64,000 nucleotides of DNA, from positions 62,001 through 126,000 of the forward strand of contig NZ_VORA01000004.1 in assembly GCF_008477545.1 (NCBI RefSeq), in the 5' to 3' direction. Below are positions 54,117 through 61,870 of this stretch, one piece after another. How positions within the stretch are numbered: position 1 is the first letter of the stretch; every line of letters begins with the position of its first letter. The notes under the pieces are model-generated. The model had not been told where the DNA came from and ran no database searches. It saw nothing but the letters and a program-made list of their open reading frames with translations. The stretch is from Roseibium aestuarii (GTDB taxonomy: Bacteria; Pseudomonadota; Alphaproteobacteria; Rhizobiales; Stappiaceae). The translations under genes were made by a program, and so were the position numbers.

Positions 54117-55723
54117 CAGCGGACCGCATCAAGCAGCTTGTCGAACATGTCGCTGGCGGTGGACATGATCTGGGACGAGGCGGAATAGGCCTGCTGGGCG
54201 GAGAGCATCGAGGAGAACTCCTTGGAGGTGTCCACGGTGCTGGCTTCCAGATAGCCGCCGTTGATGGTGCCTGCGCCGCCCATGCCGGCCACGTGCAGCG
54301 TGCTGTTGCCGGAGCTGGAGGAGCGGGCGTAGATGCCATCGCTCTTTTCCGTCAGGCCGTTGGAATTGGCGAAGGTCGCGACCGCGATCTTGTAGATCAC
54401 ACGCTCCTCGCCATTGTCGAAGAAGGCGGTGACGGAGCCGTCGTCGCTGATCTCGATCGAGGAGAGATTGCCGTAGGCCAGACCGTCCTGGGTGATGGAC
54501 TGGATCTCGATCTGCAGGTCGTCCTCGTCGGAGGAATACTGGGTCAGGCCGTCATCGCTACCAGCCGTGCCCAGGCCGAAGTCGATGTCGCTGTCGGCGG
54601 CGCCCGTGGTCCAGCCGGTGATCTGAATCGCCGGATTGGCCGGGGTGGTCGAGGCCAGCGTGCCGTTCTCGTTGAACGCCACTTGGATCGTGCCGGTGGA
54701 CACCGTACCGATGACCTTGCCCGCGTCATTCACCGCGTCGGAGAAGGACATTTCCCAGGCGTTTTCGGCGGTCTTGGTCCAGGTCACGGTGACCGTCGCC
54801 GAGGTGCCGAGGCTGTCATAGACTTCGACGGTGGTCTCGTAGGAGTCGCCCGGGGTCACGGTGGTCGTCCCCGTCGCCGTGCCGGTGCCGGAAATGCCCA
54901 GCGTGCTCAGATCGGCCGCAGCGAGCGAGCCCGAGCCGGTCACGTTGTCGACGGTGAAGGTCGCCGCAGAACCGGTCGCGGTGGAGGAGAGAACCAGCTC
55001 GCCATCCGTGTTGGTCGAGGCAGAGACGCCAGTGGTGGCGCTGGACCCGTTGATGGCGGCAACCAGGTCGGCCACGGTGATCGTGTTCGACGCGCTGGCG
55101 GTCGCGGTGATCGTGGTGCCGTTTATGTCGAAGGACAGGGTGTCGCCGCTGGTTGCGGCAATGTCCGTGCTCAGGCCGGTCGCGATCTCCGCGGCAGTGT
55201 TGGTGGTGGAGGTGGCAACCGCGTTTGCCGGCAGATTGGCCTGCATGTCCACGTGGGTCGTTGCATCCACCGAGCTCTGGATCGAGTCGATGTCGATCGT
55301 TGCCAGCGAATCCTCGGTCGTGCCGCCCTTGATGTTGCCGGCATCATCCGTTGCCCAGCCCATCAGGAAATAGTCGCCGTTCGTCAGGTAGCCGTCCTCG
55401 TCCACCTCGAACTCGCCGTTCCGGGTGTAATAGGCATTGGTGCCGTCGGTCACGACGAAGAAGCCGTCGCCTTCGATTGCCAGGTCGGTCGCGCTGCTGG
55501 TGGCGGTCAGAAGACCCTGCTCGGTCACGTTGGCCTTGCTGGTCGAGATCACGCCGCCGCTGGAGCTGTTCGCGGAGCCGGCAACAAGGCTGGAGAAGCT
55601 GGTGCCCGTGGTCTTGTAGGCGGTCGTATTGGAGTTCGCGAGGTTGTCCGAAACGTTGGCCAGTGCCTGGCTGTTGGCATGGAGGGAGGAAATGGCCGAG
55701 TTAATGGCGCCCATCAAGCTCAT
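54116..55723 (-). CDS. flgE: Flagellar hook protein FlgE with an inserted flagellin-IN-like module
   Basis: The 535-residue hook subunit has the canonical N-terminus (residues 12-45: ISSLHANSQALANVSDNLANSNTTAYK), the D1 segment LAIEGDGFFVV at about 81-91 and the C-terminal helix QQAYSASSQIMSTASDMFDKLLDAVR. Residues about 191-280 (starting near GDTLSFDINGTTITA) are an extra Ser/Thr/Ala-rich module. It closely resembles the repeats in the two flagellins of this window, including STATGSAATFTVDNVTG. Hook subunits stack to form the universal joint. It is directly downstream of flgD. Confidence 0.92.
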   Translation of the reverse strand: MSLMGAINSAISSLHANSQALANVSDNLANSNTTAYKTTGTSFSSLVAGSANSSSGGVISTSKANVTEQGLLTATSSATDLAIEGDGFFVVTDGTNAYYTRNGEFEVDEDGYLTNGDYFLMGWATDDAGNIKGGTTEDSLATIDIDSIQSSVDATTHVDMQANLPANAVATSTTNTAAEIATGLSTDIAATSGDTLSFDINGTTITATASASNTITVADLVAAINGSSATTGVSASTNTDGELVLSSTATGSAATFTVDNVTGSGSLAAADLSTLGISGTGTATGTTTVTPGDSYETTVEVYDSLGTSATVTVTWTKTAENAWEMSFSDAVNDAGKVIGTVSTGTIQVAFNENGTLASTTPANPAIQITGWTTGAADSDIDFGLGTAGSDDGLTQYSSDEDDLQIEIQSITQDGLAYGNLSSIEISDDGSVTAFFDNGEERVIYKIAVATFANSNGLTEKSDGIYARSSSSGNSTLHVAGMGGAGTINGGYLEASTVDTSKEFSSMLSAQQAYSASSQIMSTASDMFDKLLDAVR

Positions 55724-55735
55724 GACTGAAGAACC

Positions 55736-56407
55736 TTATGAAGTGTGAACGCTGAGGATGTTGTCGATGGCGACTTCCGCGTCGCCGATGTTCAGGACGG
55801 CCTCGCCGCCGGAGTAGTCGACGCCGGTCACCACGCCGATCACGGTCGTGAAGCCGTCGACGTCGTCGCCGTCGCTGTCGGTGGCATCGATCTGGATGGT
55901 GTAGGTGCCGCCGTCGGCCATCTGCTCGCCGCTGGAGGTCACGCCGTCCCAGGTGAAGGAATGGGCACCCGCGCTGGTGGAGCCGGTCTCGCTGTAGACG
56001 ACGACGCCGGACTCGTTGAGCACCTTGATCTTCACGCTCTCGGCGTTGCTGTTCAGGGTGTAGTTCCAGCTGGCGGCGCCATCTTCGAGGGTGTTGGTGC
56101 TGCCCTTGGCCTCGACGGTCATGCCCACGTAGCCGATGCCGTTCGCGGCCAGCGTCGTGGTGATGTTGTCGACCACGTTCTGCAGGTCTTCGCTGATGGA
56201 AACCTGAGTGTCGTAGCTCGCGTAGCTGACCAGCTTGTCGAGGTAGGAATCCGTATCCGTCGGATCCAGCGGATTCTGGTTCATCAGCTGTTCGACCATC
56301 AGGGACAGGAAGTCAGAGCTGCTGATGCCAAGGCTTGCTTGTTGCGTCGAAGACGTCGACGAAGACGTTGTCGTAGTTGCTGCTGAATTGACAGTAGAGA
56401 TGGTCAC
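55736..56407 (-). CDS. flgD: Flagellar hook capping protein FlgD
   Basis: The 223-residue protein has the conserved N-terminal FLSLMVEQLMNQNPLDPTDTDSYL and a C-terminal Ig-like/tudor part with SFTWDGVTSSGEQMADGGTYTIQI. The scaffold caps the growing hook and is absent from the final structure. The start is GTG at 56407 with AAGGTG upstream. Thr/Ser-rich residues 8-22 precede the conserved core. Confidence 0.93.
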   Translation of the reverse strand: MTISTVNSAATTTTSSSTSSTQQASLGISSSDFLSLMVEQLMNQNPLDPTDTDSYLDKLVSYASYDTQVSISEDLQNVVDNITTTLAANGIGYVGMTVEAKGSTNTLEDGAASWNYTLNSNAESVKIKVLNESGVVVYSETGSTSAGAHSFTWDGVTSSGEQMADGGTYTIQIDATDSDGDDVDGFTTVIGVVTGVDYSGGEAVLNIGDAEVAIDNILSVHTS

Positions 56408-56654
56408 GACAACACCTTTTCGGCTTTACGAGGGATGTGGAGCTTGTCAGGATGCGCCGTGCGGCACGTTGACTACTCCGTCCTGTAAAGACAAACGGGT
56501 GAGTTCCGCTAATCAGGCGGTCAAAAATATAAGAAAAACTAGGCAAAACATGCCTGTTACTTCTTGCCGGGAAGTGTTGCAAATTGCGTCTGCGGAAAGC
56601 GCGGAAAGCAGCCGGTTTTCAGCTCTGGAAACACTTCGCACACAAAGACCTAGG

Positions 56655-56690
56655 CAAAAAAAACCGGGCAGGAAAATCGGGCCTGCCCGG
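56655..56690 (-). terminator. Terminator of the fliD-fliS operon
   Basis: CCGGGCAGG / CCTGCCCGG, a perfect 9-bp stem, is followed on the minus strand by eight T's. It lies about 340 bases past the last gene of the operon. Confidence 0.93.
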
Positions 56691-56843
56691 GGGTAAGAGA
56701 CGCCCCGCATGCTGTGCGGGCGTCGTCAGGATGCGGTCGCGATGCCCCATGGGAAGTGGAGGCGGCGCCGCACGGGAAATGGAGGTGGTGCCGACAGCGT
56801 ATCGGGACGCGCTCGGTCCCCTCACATGAGGACAGGCTTGCTC

Positions 56844-56854
56844 GGGGGGGGGGG
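56844..56854 (+). repeat. Homopolymer of 11 G's
   Basis: An uninterrupted G11 tract in an intergenic region. Such tracts are prone to slippage. Confidence 0.9.
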
Positions 56855-57029
56855 AAGGGTGCGCGCTTCGCGGGAGCCTGAGGGAGGCGTCGGAGATCCG
56901 GGTGGAGGCAGCTCGCTGCGCGCTGAGGTCAGCACGAGCGTCGGGTGCCCGGGCTGCCTGCGAGATCTTTATCGGGGATAAGCGGAAAAAGGGAAGCAGG
57001 GCGGGGCGCAGGCGCCCGAAGCGGCAAGA

Positions 57030-57284
57030 TCAGGGCTTGGCGCTTCGGGCGGACGCACAGATGCGATCCACGAGCCCGCGCGGTGCGCGGGGGCGTGGAG
57101 CAAGCGTCAGGATCATCTGCAGGCGCTCTGCTTCTGAGTGAAGGAATTGCGCTTCCGGGTCGCCCTGGAGCAGGGTTTCGGCGCGCTTCCTCTCGTTGGG
57201 CGACCATGCGGAAAGATCCGGCCCCAGATCATCCAGGGCGTCGGAAAAATCCTCAAGTGTCATTGCCCGATCGGAAGCAGACAT
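57030..57284 (-). CDS. Small protein downstream of fliS, function unknown
   Basis: The 84-residue soluble protein starts MSASDRAMTLEDFSDALDDLG and has mostly acidic helices with a basic C-terminus. The stretch DDLGPDLSAWSPNERKRAE (about residues 18-36) resembles small alphaproteobacterial proteins of unknown function found near sigma-factor or flagellar genes. It follows fliS by 60 bases on the same strand, so it may be a flagellar regulator. The start at 57284 is chosen from a G-rich ribosome site; an upstream ATG adds 12 residues. Confidence 0.6.
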   Translation of the reverse strand: MSASDRAMTLEDFSDALDDLGPDLSAWSPNERKRAETLLQGDPEAQFLHSEAERLQMILTLAPRPRAPRGLVDRICASARSAKP

Positions 57285-57344
57285 GCGAATCCCCCAACGG
57301 AAGGTGCGGTAAGGGTACATGTCTGAATATTTCCTGTCTACTGG

Positions 57345-57788
57345 TCAGCCAATATCGGAAATATTACCGATGCCGTAGATGTCGTTGAGCAAAGCCTCCT
57401 CGGATCGCTGGCTCAGGGTCGTCATTTCGGCCCATGCATTACGGTATACAATCAGGCCGCTCGCCAGCTTGGCATAGCGCTCGGTGGCGTCCTTCTTGCC
57501 GGTCACGGCCGAAAGGGCGCGGATGTTGGCGGAATACATGGCCAGCATCTGCTTGGCGACTTCCCCGCCCGCATCCATGTCGAGGTTCTGACGCAGGCCC
57601 TGGAGAATGCCCATCGCGCGGTTGGTGCGCAGGAAGGCTTCCTCGAATTCCTTGTTCCGGGTGTGCTTGGCGGCCAGCGCGATGGCGTTCAGCACTTCAT
57701 CCAGAAGCAGGGTCACGGCGGCCGTCGGCGGAACGGTGGTCGTGGCTTGACGATAGGCGGAAATCGCCTGGTTCAACGCATAACTCAT
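57345..57788 (-). CDS. fliS: Flagellin chaperone FliS
   Basis: The 147-residue helical protein has the FliS pattern: Tyr-rich start (NQAISAYRQ), LLLDEVLNAIALA, a long central helix with NRAMGILQGLRQNLDMDAGGE, and ANIRALSAVTGKK. It binds the flagellin C-terminus and prevents early polymerisation. It begins 2 bases after fliD, so the two are coupled. Confidence 0.93.
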   Translation of the reverse strand: MSYALNQAISAYRQATTTVPPTAAVTLLLDEVLNAIALAAKHTRNKEFEEAFLRTNRAMGILQGLRQNLDMDAGGEVAKQMLAMYSANIRALSAVTGKKDATERYAKLASGLIVYRNAWAEMTTLSQRSEEALLNDIYGIGNISDIG

Positions 57789-57790
57789 GA

Positions 57791-59494
57791 TTAGTCGTCT
57801 CCGGCATTCAGGAGAGCCTCGAGATAGTCGAGACTGGATTGGGCGGCGTCGATCTGCGCCTGATACTCTGCGTAGAGAAGGGTGAGGTTGCTGCGGTAGG
57901 TCTCGGCCTTGGAGCGGATGTCGCTGGCTTCTTCCTCCAGATCCTCGTTGGTCTCGGTCAGGCTGGTGACGAGATTGGTGAGAATGCTGTCACTCGCATC
58001 GGAATACTTGTTCACCGCCGAATAGAGCTTCTCCAGGATGCCCGAAGAGAAGGTCATGTTGACGGTCTGACTGGTGTCGCCGGTGAAGACGAAGGTGATC
58101 CCTTCGTATTCGGTCCCTTCCACTCCCTTGATACGGGAGCCGCTGACCTCGAACATGCCCTCCTTGCCGTCCACGAGAATGCGGCTCACGGCCCCGTCTG
58201 CGTCCACCTCGATGTCGAGGGACAGGGAGGCCGGCATGCTGGCATTGCGTGACAGCAGGGCGATGTCCTTGGAATCCTTGGTCATGGTGAAGCTGATCAG
58301 CTTCTCCACTTCGTCCAGGTTCTGCAGCAGGGCCGAGTTGAGCGTGTCTTCGTCCAGCTCCAGATAGTTGCTCTCGTCGTAGCTCAGGCCGAGCATCGCC
58401 ATGGACTCCTTGTCGATCACCGTCGACAGGGCTTCGGCCACGGCGGTGTTGACCGAGCGCAGGGTGGCGTCGCCGAAGAGGATCGCGTCGCTCGACGCGC
58501 CGCCGGCCGTGGCGGTCTCCGCCTGGGTCAGCGCCCATTCGCGATAGGCGTTGTAGGCTTCCACCAGGTTGGTGATGGCGGACTTGATGCTCGTCAGGTC
58601 GTTGGAGATCTCGACGTTGATCGTCGCGTCGTTCTCGGTCTCCTGATAGAGCGTGAAGGTCACGCCCTCGATCACGTCGTCCAGCGTGTTGGTCGAGCGG
58701 GTGATCTCGATGCCGTCAATGGTGACGATGGAATTCTTGGCTTCCTGCAGCTCATTGACCCAGTTCCCGTCCACATCGGTCAGGCCGAGGCTCTGGCCCA
58801 GCCCGCTGCCTGAGGTGTCCGTGATCTGGATCTGCTGCCCTGTTTGAGAGGCGCTCAGGATCAGGCGGAAGTCGCCATTCGCCACCTCCAGAACCGAGGC
58901 GCTGACGCCGCTCTCGTCGGTGGTCAGGTTGATCGCCTCGGCGATCTCCGCAAGCGTCATGTCGTCATCGACCTCGACGGTGACCTGCTCCATGTCCTCC
59001 AGCCCGATGGTGAAGGTGCCGGTCAGCCCGAGGTCGGTCGTCTTGTCCGCATAGGTGGAGCCCGCCACCTTCTGGGCGGTCGCCAGCTGCTTGATCTCCA
59101 GATCGTAGCTGGTGAGCTCCGCATCCGCGTCCACGGTGACGACCACGGCGGATTCCGCGTTCACGTCGCCGTAACCGGTCAGATAGGCCTCGCGCAGGGA
59201 AAAGGCGTCGTCGTTGGCGGTCAGACTGTTTTCCGTGCCGCGGATGCTGCCGGCGGCACTGGCAATCGCCTGGAGGAGCGTCTGCATCTCCTGATAGGCG
59301 GCAATCTTGGCTTCGTTCTGCTCGATCTTGGTGTCGATCGTGTCGGCCTTGGTGGTCTTCTGGGCGACGGCTGCTTCGACAAGCGCGCTCCAGTCGAGAT
59401 CGGTCGACGACGAGGAGGACGAAGAGGAATAGGAGGAGTAGGTGTAGCTGCTGCTCGCCGTCGTCGTGGACGTGGTGCTATCCGTGGTCGCCAT
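57791..59494 (-). CDS. fliD: Flagellar filament cap protein FliD
   Basis: The 567-residue HAP2 has a FliD N-terminal helical domain (about 35-110, with LDWSALVEAAVAQKTTKADTIDTKIEQNEAKIAAYQ). A flagellin-IN-type middle module spans about 165-250 (TLAEIAEAINLTTDESGVSASVL). A FliD C-terminal domain ends in long helices (DIRSKAETYRSNLTLLYAEYQAQIDAA). The first 30 residues are a Ser/Thr/Tyr-rich tail. It caps the filament and folds flagellin into place. Confidence 0.94.
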   Translation of the reverse strand: MATTDSTTSTTTASSSYTYSSYSSSSSSSSTDLDWSALVEAAVAQKTTKADTIDTKIEQNEAKIAAYQEMQTLLQAIASAAGSIRGTENSLTANDDAFSLREAYLTGYGDVNAESAVVVTVDADAELTSYDLEIKQLATAQKVAGSTYADKTTDLGLTGTFTIGLEDMEQVTVEVDDDMTLAEIAEAINLTTDESGVSASVLEVANGDFRLILSASQTGQQIQITDTSGSGLGQSLGLTDVDGNWVNELQEAKNSIVTIDGIEITRSTNTLDDVIEGVTFTLYQETENDATINVEISNDLTSIKSAITNLVEAYNAYREWALTQAETATAGGASSDAILFGDATLRSVNTAVAEALSTVIDKESMAMLGLSYDESNYLELDEDTLNSALLQNLDEVEKLISFTMTKDSKDIALLSRNASMPASLSLDIEVDADGAVSRILVDGKEGMFEVSGSRIKGVEGTEYEGITFVFTGDTSQTVNMTFSSGILEKLYSAVNKYSDASDSILTNLVTSLTETNEDLEEEASDIRSKAETYRSNLTLLYAEYQAQIDAAQSSLDYLEALLNAGDD

Positions 59495-59521
59495 CGCAGA
59501 GCCTTGCCTTCAGATGAGGGA

Positions 59522-59547
59522 CCGGACCGCACCTGTGTGCGGCCCGG
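59522..59547 (-). terminator. Hairpin after flagellin gene 1
   Basis: CCGGACCGCAC and GTGCGGCCCGG form a stem with one mismatch and a 4-base loop, about 14 bases beyond the stop codon on the minus strand. Confidence 0.7.
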
Positions 59548-59560
59548 ATCCGGTGTCAGA

Positions 59561-61495
59561 TTACTGCAGCAGTTTCAGCAGGTTTTCCGGCATCTTGTTG
59601 GCCTGGGAAGCGGCGGCCACGGCAGCCTGCACCTTCACGCTTGCGGCGGAAAGGCGAGCCTGCTCGGAGGCGATGTCCACGTCCGCAATGGCGGACTCGG
59701 ACGCTTCCAGGTTCTCGATGCTGGTTTCCAGCTGGGTGGAACGGTATTCGAGCCGCGACACGGTGGCGCCCATTTCGGCACGCACGTTGGAGACCTTGTC
59801 GATGGCCATGTCCAGAACAGCCAGGGCTTCGCCTGCACCATCCTGGGTCGACACGTTCAGCTCGTCGATACCCAGAGACCCGGTGGTCAGCGAGGCGATC
59901 GTCAGGGTGATCGTGTCGGTGTAGTTGGAGCCGACGACGGTCTTGGAGCCGGAGGTGTTGACCGCCGTTTCCGTGCCCGTGTCGGTGGTGGTGGTCATGC
60001 CGAGGGTCGTCGCAGTGAATGCGGCGGTGCCATCGGTCGTGCCGGTGAAGTTGTCGATCGTCACTTCGGCCTTGGCGCCAAGGTCGCGCGAGGTGATGTT
60101 CACTTCGCCCGTGGCGGTATCCACCTTCGCGCTCAGATCGTAGTTGCCGGCTTCCAGCAGGGCGGTGTTGATCGCCGTTGCAATGTCGGAGGCCGAGAAG
60201 GTCGTCGCTGCCGTGCTGTCGGCGCTGCCCAGGGTCACCTTGACGTCGTTGACGTCGAAGGACACGACCTGGCCGGCGGTCAGGGTGAAGGCATCGCTTT
60301 CACCGGTCGCGGTCACTTCGCCAGCGGCGGTTTCGACGAGGCCCAGATCGGACGCGACGAAGGCGTCGGACGTGCCGTCGATGTTGCCGGTGAAGTTGTC
60401 GATGGTGACGGAGGCAGAAGTGCCCGTCGCCGTGGAGGTGAATTCCAGGCCACCGTTGCTGCCGAGGGCCACGGTCACGTCGGTGACGCCGGCGTCGGTC
60501 ATGGCGGTCTGAAGGTCGGTCAGCAGGTTGGCTGCGGTGTAGTCCTTGCCGCCGGTCGGGCCTGTCAGGCTGACAGTGGTGCCGTTGACGTCGAAGGAGA
60601 TGGTCGCACTGGCTGCCAGGGTGAAGAGCGTGTCGGAGCCGTTGACGGTTTCGGTGTCATCGGAACCGGTATCGGTGATGCCGAGCAGGGTGATGTCGGA
60701 TGCAACGGTGGAGGTGGTGCCGCCGGCATTGTCGATCGTGATTGCAGCTGCAGCGCCGGTCGCGGTGCTGGTCAGCTCCAGGTTGCCGCCTGCGTTGATG
60801 GCAGCAGACACGCCGGAGTCGGCGGTCTTGGCGTTGATGCCGTCAACCACATCCTGCAGGGCAATGTTGCCCGAGCCATCGGCGGTGAGGGTAATGGTTT
60901 CGCCGTTCACGTCGAAAGCAAACGTCGAGCTCGCATCGACGGTAATCGCCGCGTTGAGCGAGGTGGTCAGCACGGCGGCAGAAGCGCCGGAGGAGCCTTC
61001 AACGGTCTTTGCCGCGCCGGAAATGCTGGTGGAGACTTCGGCTGCGGTCAGGATTGTGTCGTCCGCGAAGTCGGAGGTGCCATCGAGCAGGGACTGGCCG
61101 TTGTAGCGGGTGGAGGTCGAGATATCGTCGATTTCCTCCATCAGCTGTTCGAATTCAGCCTGGATGTAGGCACGCTCGGTATCGGTCACGGTGCCGGAAG
61201 CCGCCTGGGACGCCAGGGTCTTCATGCGTTCCAGGATGTCCGAAACGTTCGAGGCGCCGGCATCGGCGGTCTGCAGAATGGAGATACCGTGAGAGGCGTT
61301 GGTCGCGGCCTGCTCCAGGGCGGTCACGTCGGAGGACAGCTTGGTGGCAATGGCGAGGCCCGCCGCATCATCGGATGCGGTGGTGATGCGCGAACCCGAA
61401 GCCAGCTTGGCGAGGGAGTCCGACTGCTCGGCGGAGTTCATGTTCAGGTAGCGAACGGCCGTGTTCGCTGCGGTGTTCGTCGAAATAACAGGCAT
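59561..61495 (-). CDS. fliC: Flagellin 1
   Basis: The 644-residue flagellin starts MPVISTNTAANTAVRYLN at 61495, with the N-terminal D0/D1 coiled coil to about residue 145 (GSRITTASDDAAGLAIATKL). It ends with D1/D0 helices and ALTAS-like KVQAAVAAASQANKMPENLLKLLQ. The centre consists of three tandem Flagellin-IN-like modules at about 181-281, 289-396 and 400-506, each with an FDVN segment and a TIDN segment. The start is set by the conserved MPVISTN and a GGAG site. It is about 85% similar by eye in its ends to flagellin 2. Confidence 0.95.
   Translation of the reverse strand: MPVISTNTAANTAVRYLNMNSAEQSDSLAKLASGSRITTASDDAAGLAIATKLSSDVTALEQAATNASHGISILQTADAGASNVSDILERMKTLASQAASGTVTDTERAYIQAEFEQLMEEIDDISTSTRYNGQSLLDGTSDFADDTILTAAEVSTSISGAAKTVEGSSGASAAVLTTSLNAAITVDASSTFAFDVNGETITLTADGSGNIALQDVVDGINAKTADSGVSAAINAGGNLELTSTATGAAAAITIDNAGGTTSTVASDITLLGITDTGSDDTETVNGSDTLFTLAASATISFDVNGTTVSLTGPTGGKDYTAANLLTDLQTAMTDAGVTDVTVALGSNGGLEFTSTATGTSASVTIDNFTGNIDGTSDAFVASDLGLVETAAGEVTATGESDAFTLTAGQVVSFDVNDVKVTLGSADSTAATTFSASDIATAINTALLEAGNYDLSAKVDTATGEVNITSRDLGAKAEVTIDNFTGTTDGTAAFTATTLGMTTTTDTGTETAVNTSGSKTVVGSNYTDTITLTIASLTTGSLGIDELNVSTQDGAGEALAVLDMAIDKVSNVRAEMGATVSRLEYRSTQLETSIENLEASESAIADVDIASEQARLSAASVKVQAAVAAASQANKMPENLLKLLQ
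61171..61495 (-). repeat. 5' block of flagellin 1, near-identical to flagellin 2
   Basis: The region for the first ~108 residues matches the corresponding block at 63475-63799 with only scattered, mostly third-position changes. The two blocks are direct repeats 2304 bases apart and could recombine. Confidence 0.85.
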
Positions 61496-61870
61496 TGTCC
61501 ACTCCAGTATCGATAGGGGCCATGCTCGAGAAGCGCGCGATCGACGCGCCAGCTTTCTTGCTCGGCGATACAACGGGGGCAGGTGCCGGTTTCAGGCGTT
61601 AATAAAAATGGGGAGCCGTTAACCCTTGTTAACTACTTGTTAAGGTAAGGATTAAGTAACTTTCCGCATTTTCGGTGAGGCGGCAGTTCCTGCCGATCAC
61701 CTTGGCCATCTTCCGTTCGATCACTGTCATTCTCCCGGCAATTCCTGCCGCACGGACTGCCCTTGTCCGGGTGCGAGATGGATGGGAGAGGAACTGAACT
61801 CCAGAGAGGGGCCGAAATTTATTTTGAGGGCCGGGCTGCGAACGCGTGTCCGCAGCCCGGGTCAGTCAGC
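61496..61870. other. Spacer between the two flagellins (375 bp)
   Basis: It holds the flagellin 1 promoter and 5' UTR on the minus strand and the flagellin 2 terminator. Repeated TTAAC motifs (about 61600-61660) are seen near the expected promoter; no confident sigma-28 element was found. Confidence 0.55.
61831..61860 (-). terminator. Hairpin after flagellin gene 2
   Basis: CCGGGCTGCG and CGCAGCCCGG form a perfect 10-bp stem with a 10-base loop, about 11 bases beyond the stop codon. Confidence 0.75.

Larger units (their letters stand above)
56408..57029. other. Long intergenic region between flgD and the fliD operon (622 bp)
   Basis: No gene is supported. It holds a strong minus-strand terminator (56655-56690), a second hairpin around 56700-56725, a run of 11 G's (56844-56854) and, near flgD, an AT-rich stretch (about 56520-56560) that probably contains the flgD promoter. 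Confidence 0.6.

Noticed and set aside
59925..61106. Repeated DNA within the flagellin considered as a CRISPR-like array
   Set aside because: The repeats are protein-coding modules of about 300 bases with imperfect identity; spacing and lengths do not fit a CRISPR array.
58844..61516. 890-codon open frame on the plus strand
   Set aside because: It is antisense to fliD and flagellin 1. Its Gly/Val/Arg-rich repeats only mirror the flagellin repeats.
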